A stretch of DNA of 64,000 nucleotides from Ptiloglossa arizonensis (Eukaryota > Arthropoda > Insecta > Hymenoptera > Colletidae): positions 27,298,543-27,362,542 of the forward strand of contig NC_135048.1 of NCBI RefSeq assembly GCF_051014685.1, written 5' to 3'. Shown piece after piece: positions 58,860 through 64,000 of the stretch (position 1 is the stretch's first letter; each line of letters starts with the position of its first letter). Below the pieces are notes generated by a model, which saw only the letters and a list, made by a program, of their open reading frames with translations, was not told where the DNA came from and made no database searches. A program made the translations under genes and the position numbers.

Positions 58860-59830
58860 AAGCGAGGGAGTGAGTGAACGAGTAAGTGAGTGAACGAGTA
58901 AGTAAGTGAACGAGTAAGTGAGTGAGAAAATGAGTAAATAAGTGAGTAAGAGAATAAGTAAGTGAATAAGTGATTATGTGAGTAAGTGAGTAAACGAATA
59001 AAGGAGTAAGTGAATAAGTGAAAAAGAGAGAATGTGTGAGTAAGTAAGTAAATGAGTAAAAGAATAAGTGAATAAGTGAAAAAGAGAGAATGTATAAGTG
59101 AGTAAGTGAGTAAGTGAGTAAGTGAGTAAGTGAGTAAGTGAGTAAGTGAGTAAGTGAGTAAGTGAGTAAGTGAGTAAGTGAGTAAGTGAGTAAGTGAGTA
59201 AGTGAGTAAGTGAGTAAGTGAGTAAGTGAGTAAGTGAGTAAGTGAGTAAGTGAGTAAGTGAGTAAGTGAGTAAGTGAGTAAGTGAGTAAATGAGTAAATG
59301 AGTAAGAGAATAAGTGAATAAGTGAAAAAGAGAGAATGTATAAGTGAGTAAGTGAGTAAGTGAGTAAGTGAGTAAGTGAGTAAGTGAGTAAATGAGTAAG
59401 AGAATAAGTGAATAAGTGAAAAAGAGAGAATGTATAAGTGAGTAAGTGAGTAAGTGAGTAAATGAGTAAGAGAATGAGTGAATAAGTGAAAAAGAGAGAA
59501 TGTGTGAGTAAGTAAGTAAATGAGTAAAAGAATAAGTGAATAAGTGAAAAAGAGAGAATGTGTAAGTGAGTAAATGAGTAAGAGAATAAGTGAATAAGTG
59601 AAAAAGAGAGAATATGTGAGTGAGTAAATAAGTAAGTGAAAGAAAAAGAATGAATGAGTAAGCGATTAAGTGAATAAATGAGTAAATGAAAGAGAGTAAA
59701 AGAAAAAGAGTGAGAAAGAGTAATCGAGTAAGTGAGTGAAAGAAAGTGGCAGAAAAAGAAAGAGTTGTTGAGCGAGTGAGTGAGTAAAAGAGAGAAAGAG
59801 AAAGAGAGAGGAAGAGAGAGAGAGGCACAT
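58860..59830. repeat. GTGAGTAA minisatellite with higher-order blocks
   Basis: Perfect or near-perfect GTGAGTAA octamers run from about 59098 to 59290 (about 24 copies) and in shorter blocks at 59342-59390 and 59436-59460. The blocks are separated by AGAGAATAAGTGAATAAGTG plus AAAAAGAGAGAATGTATAAG, a recurring linker. The plus strand has almost no C. The 284-codon minus-strand frame of Leu/Thr/Tyr/Ser/His repeats results from this and I do not call it a gene. Confidence 0.96.
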
Positions 59831-62580
59831 TCTAACCGGAAATTAATACGCCCTCGTGCGCGGAAAAGGGGTTCGTGGTAAATCGTTTCTCCTCCCCCTC
59901 GAGGAGCGGTTGTTTACGAGAGACAAACGGCGAAGAAAGAGTGAAAACGAAGAATAAAGAAAAAAAAAAAAGAAAAAAGAACATAAACGAGAGAATCGAT
60001 TATAACCATCGGTGAATTATGATAATTTGATCAGCGTTTATTTTCGTTTATTAACGAGCCGGCGTAGAGACCCCATCGTGTACGATTCCGGAAATAAGGC
60101 GAACGAGGCGCGCGTATAGCGTACGGTTAGTTAAACAAAGAGCGAAATTTGTTGGAAACGATCGAGACTCGACCCTTTTTCTACCTGGCGTTAGGTGAAC
60201 GTTCTCTCGTGATCGAAACTCTGTATTTGAAACGCTCGTTGCACTTTTCATAATCGAAGAAACGAAAAAGTACGAGAAAGTGTGATGAAGATGCAAGAAA
60301 TTTCATCAAAGATCGCACCAAGTTCTAATTTGTCGCTCACTTCGAACGTTTTCTACGTATTCGAAATCTCGGTTCATTCATCGATAACATTAAATATTGG
60401 AAATACTAGCCGTAAAAGAACCGACAGATGTTACTTTAAACCTCCAACGATATTTACCTTCGTACACTTCAATCCTGCTTGAAAATTCTTGTCACGAGGT
60501 CTGTACAATTTTTCTTCGAAATAGAAACAAATATTTTATGCAAACGTTAGCCGTGAGCAGATGTACCTAAAACTGCAAACTATTGAAAAAATGTAATCCC
60601 GGTACGGAACAGCGTACATTCGTGTCAGAAAGGCCGAATATAAAACACGAAACAAGAATTCTGTCATCGTACTGTATTACCATTTTCAATTCTTCTGTCT
60701 TGGTATCTTCAACTGCGCGTAATAAATACAATACGACACTGTGTATCCCGATTAACAAAAAATTATACAATCGGCAAATAATTCTCATTGCGATATTCCA
60801 TTTTTATCCGTTTGTATCAATTTTCGATATCTTCTTTTGTGAACGAGCTAGAGTTTGCCCCAGTTTCGAGAATCACCCGGTATAGCGAAGAAACGAATAC
60901 AAAGAAACGACGAACGTCTTGTGGTTTAAATTGGTAGGACTACGTTCGGATATGCTCGCATAGTTACGATAAATTCAATGCATTCGACGTATACGTGGTT
61001 ACCTCGAAGTATTCAAGTACGTCAAGACGCGAATCCTAAAAGATATCGAAACGAGACCATTATATATTCAGGCCAAAAATACAGCTACAAATTGGGTATC
61101 ATCCGTTGGATAATAGAAACGAGGAAAACGAGAACCGTTTCCCCACGACGACGATAAAGTTATTAAATTATTTCGGTAAACGCGGGAGCATTGCGTCAAA
61201 CTTCACCGCAAACTGGAACGGACCGAAACAAACCTGGCGAAATATTAATAACAACGACAAGTGTTTCGCGCTCGATGCAGCTATTTTCACGGACACCAAA
61301 TGTTGCAACGTGGATGCAAACGGTGCAACTCCGCGGACGCTTTCACCTAACCCAGTGATTCTTAAACGTTTCGAGTTTACTGCACAATTGGGAACATTCT
61401 TGATCGTTTTGAAATTCATTTTGTATTCATGGATATTTTACCGCCATTGCTCTCATCGATGCAATTATTATTTTATATATTTACACTATTGCTTTCTATA
61501 TTACACTATTCCTTTATTCTATATTATTTTATTGCACTCTGACCGTATAATTGTCAATGTTATCGAAAGATTATTTAATTTCGCTTTTATACATTGATTT
61601 CTTTTGGTGTTCTTTTCAGTTGTACTTTGGTCGATACTATTATTTTATTTTTAAAGCGTACAATCTTGATACGACAAAGACGTATTATTATTATTCTCTT
61701 TCCTTGTAATTTTTCCTCAATGCTCATTATTTCGATGCATTCTTACTATTCTAATTTCTAAATTAGATCATACTTAATTTTACCCCTCTACTTTAACACT
61801 TCCCACACATTACTTCTATCTCATAACACTCTCGTACACATTACCATATTCCCATAACACTCTCGTACACATTACCATATTCCTGTACACAACCACTTTC
61901 GACGCGACAAAAATGATCAATAATTCGTCCAAATAAAAAATAATTCTCCAATAATCCCAATCTCGAATAGAAACAATAAAATAGTATCTTTATTTCCCAA
62001 ATCACCGATCGATTCGTCAATTCGAACAATTCGTCGTTCGAACGAAACTCACCATCCCCGACACCGTACACTGACCCATGGTCCCCGTAGCACGGTGGTC
62101 AAGAAACACCGAACCGCGAGAGAAATATTGACGTCAACGCAGCCCGATTAGGTACGCCTATCGCGGCGCGATATCAATCCGCAGATAGACCCGAAAAGGG
62201 AATAGGAGGGGGCCTAATTAAACTTTTACGATCCGGAGAGTGAGAGAGAGAGGGGGACAGGTATCCGCTACCCTGAATCGTTTCTAATCTCCCGATCTTC
62301 GTGCACGTAGGGTGGAATCCCCCTCCACCTACCTCCCACCACTCGTACTCCTCGCATCTTCCCCCTCCACTCGCCACTGGCAACCGTTCTTCGTTTCTCC
62401 GATCGGTTCGTACGTTTCACGTCTCAGCTATCCCCACTCTGCGTCCAGTACCCCCACCCAGCGGCGGTCGGGATCGCCGTATCAGATTTCCGATGGCCGT
62501 AGCGTACGTAACGCTCGGGCCGAAGGTAGATTAGATTTTAATAATGCAATTTGGGTTTACGGGGCGGTACATAGGCCGAA
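59831..62580. other. Unique sequence without recognised gene
   Basis: The longest frame is 61106-61597 on the plus strand (163 codons). It has an Asn-rich first half and a hydrophobic, Tyr/Phe-rich AT-coded second half, and no motif I know. A 31-bp tandem duplication headed CATAACACTCTCGTACACAT lies at 61822-61883. An A-rich tract lies at about 59960-59978 and AG repeats near 62238-62252. Confidence 0.5.
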
Positions 62581-62615
62581 GGAAGCCACGGCGGGGGATG
62601 GAGGGTGACGGTGGC

Positions 62616-62669
62616 CGGTGATGGTGGTGGTGGTGGTGGTGGTGGTGGTGGTGGTGGTGGCGGTGGTGG
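62616..62669. repeat. (GGT)n trinucleotide microsatellite
   Basis: About 15 GGT units with one GGC. Minus-strand frames read as His, Pro or Thr homopolymers, which explains the open frames at 62531-63303. Confidence 0.95.
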
Positions 62670-63685
62670 CTCCGGGCTGAGTTCGACTGTAAAACGAGCC
62701 GGTTTTGCGCCCGCAGGAGGCAAACCGAGGCCACACGGACCTACGGACCCGGTAATTGTTGGAATTTGATTGGGCCTCGGCGCAGACCAACGAGTGCCGC
62801 AGCGTAGCGCGCGGCTCGCCTCTGTTGGCATCGGCTATGAGTTCAAATGTCCTCGGGCTGTTCGCGGAGCTGCGTGCGAATGCGAATTTCAGGGCTTTCC
62901 GGCGAAATTGATAATGGAACCGTGGCCACGCGGGGGAGGGCGACTGGTGGTGGGGGGTGGGTGGGGTGGGGAGGGGGGACGGTGACACGAAGTCGCATGA
63001 ATCGGGCCACCGGCCTGCAGTCGAGGGGTGACTCGGGGGTGGGGGTTGGACCGTTCCATTGGAAACGAAACGCTGAAAATCCCGTCCCGCTCGCCGAATA
63101 AATGGGAAAAACTGCGAGACGAATATTCTGTCACGTGTTAAACGCGCACCGCGAACGTAACACGGTCGCGTTCTTCTTTTTTTTTTCCTTTTTCTTTTTT
63201 TTTTTCCATTCTCGCTGCACGTGAAAAAAACAACCTCCTGAGTCACCCCACCGCCCGTTGTTTCACCTCCCATTCGTTCGCCTCTAATTTTCCCGCGCTC
63301 CATTTCCCGCCAGCTCTTTTACCCCGTTTCTTGCTCCAAGTGGTCACAGTTGCTCGCGTTTCTTTTTTTTTTTTGAGGGGGTTGGTTTTTGGGTATTCGT
63401 CCGGGATCGGTTAAACGGAGAGACGTCTCGCTAGAGCATTCGAATTGCGACCACTTTTGGAATTGTTTTTCATTTTTGTATCTTTTTTTACGTGTACTCT
63501 CTAGTGAAGAATTAAGAGAAGATTAGGAGGTTGCACGTCCTGTCTTTGACGAACATTTGTAGTTTCAAATTTGAAAGATATACAAAGACAATTTGAAGGA
63601 TAACGAAGGTACGTAGTATAATAACTATCTTATGGTATAAAGTAAGTTGTTAACACTAGAACTACCGATAGAATTTTGTATATTA
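62670..63685. other. CpG- and G-rich block, then AT-rich flank
   Basis: G-rich patches lie near 62930-62980 and 63025-63046, and T-rich tracts near 63176-63208 and 63361-63373. GTTAACACTAGAACTACCG at 63649-63667 begins with TTAA and could be a piggyBac-like terminus next to the following array. No gene is supported. Confidence 0.45.
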
Positions 63686-64000
63686 AGGTATACCAGTGAA
63701 CCTGAAAGAATAGACATTTATAAAATTAATCATATGCGTATAAGAAAAAAAAGTCACCTCTTCGGAAAATGTACCCTGGAATGTAAAGTAAATTTTTTTA
63801 GGTATACCAACGAACGTGAAAGAATAGACATTTATAAAATTAATCATATGTGTACAATAAAAAAAAGTCACCTCTTCGGAAAACGTTCCCTGGAATATAA
63901 AGTAAATTTGTTTAGGTATACCAACGAGCGTGAAAGAATAGACATTAATAAAATTAATCATATACGTACAATAAAAAAAAATCACCTCTTCGGAAAATGT
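63686..64000. repeat. 114-bp tandem repeat, cut by the window end
   Basis: AGGTATACCAACGAACGTGA and variants starts units at 63686, 63800 and 63914, a period of exactly 114 bp. Each contains AGAATAGACATTTATAAAAT, a CATATG/CATATA motif and GTCACCTCTTCGGAAAA. Since 114 is divisible by three, a minus-strand frame repeats a 38-residue pattern and stays open; I consider this incidental. Confidence 0.93.

Noticed and set aside
58974..59828. 284-codon minus-strand frame with Leu-Thr-Tyr-Ser-Leu-Thr-His repeats
   Set aside because: Direct translation of the GTGAGTAA array. There is no signal beyond the repeat, no start context and no domain.
61106..61597. 163-codon plus-strand frame in unique DNA
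   Set aside because: AT-driven composition, no recognisable motif and no clear promoter or splice context. It is the best of the unique-sequence frames, but not supportable.
1..64000. tRNA, rRNA and well-known insect microRNA genes
   Set aside because: Reading both strands by eye I found no cloverleaf with canonical A and B boxes, no rRNA segments, and no familiar microRNA seed in a hairpin. A tRNA scan and covariance search would be decisive.

Overview
The window reads as non-coding DNA from an insect nuclear genome. Hymenoptera (a bee or relative) is my best guess. The reasons are a mosaic of AT-rich and CpG-rich blocks without obvious CpG loss, abundant GA/CT microsatellites, short mariner-like and TTAA-flanked piggyBac-like elements, and the absence of any bacterial-style gene packing. 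The species cannot be named from the sequence alone. I found no protein-coding gene, tRNA or rRNA that I can defend. The longest open frames lie in low-complexity arrays and are open only because their periods avoid stop codons.

Layout: 0-10.9 kb holds a ~203-bp satellite (0.95-2.42 kb), a 27-bp AT minisatellite (5.3-6.05 kb), a 37-bp minisatellite (6.43-7.21 kb), a ~0.9-kb pure CT array (9.59-10.5 kb) and a 21-bp G-rich array. 11-14.9 kb holds a 224-bp duplication, a 131-bp mariner MITE, a 44-bp array with TATATA cores, and two abutting transposon-like termini. 16.8-24.1 kb is dominated by four satellites with periods of about 163, 118, 365 and 155 bp. 25.8-36 kb carries arrays of about 135, 111, 28, 170 and 142 bp plus shorter duplications. 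A 380-bp TA-flanked MITE has landed inside the 111-bp array, and a neighbouring unit preserves the empty site. 36.8-40.3 kb holds a ~45-bp and a 36-bp array.

The outstanding object is at about 42.08-50.17 kb: an 8.1-kb palindrome with ~4-kb arms. Each arm has an outer complex module followed by inward tandem ~545-bp units (four and a part on the left, three and a part on the right). Matching TATA motifs in both arms point outward, and each arm carries the same 47-nt hairpin. The organisation resembles fold-back elements, in which long inverted repeats contain tandem repeats, but I recognise no transposase or family. The arms differ by substitutions and by two large indels, so they are not one sequence assembled twice.

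50.2-64 kb holds a ~60-bp CT-rich array sharing its founder motif with the 9.6-kb array, a 241-bp TTAA-flanked MITE, a second copy of the TA-flanked MITE, a ~165-bp near-perfect hairpin, a GTGAGTAA array, and a 114-bp array that runs off the window end. By my coordinates, tandem repeats and the palindrome together cover roughly 40 percent of the window. Many differently sized arrays in one locus, rather than one expanded satellite, are the main character of the region. No set of genes acting together can be described.
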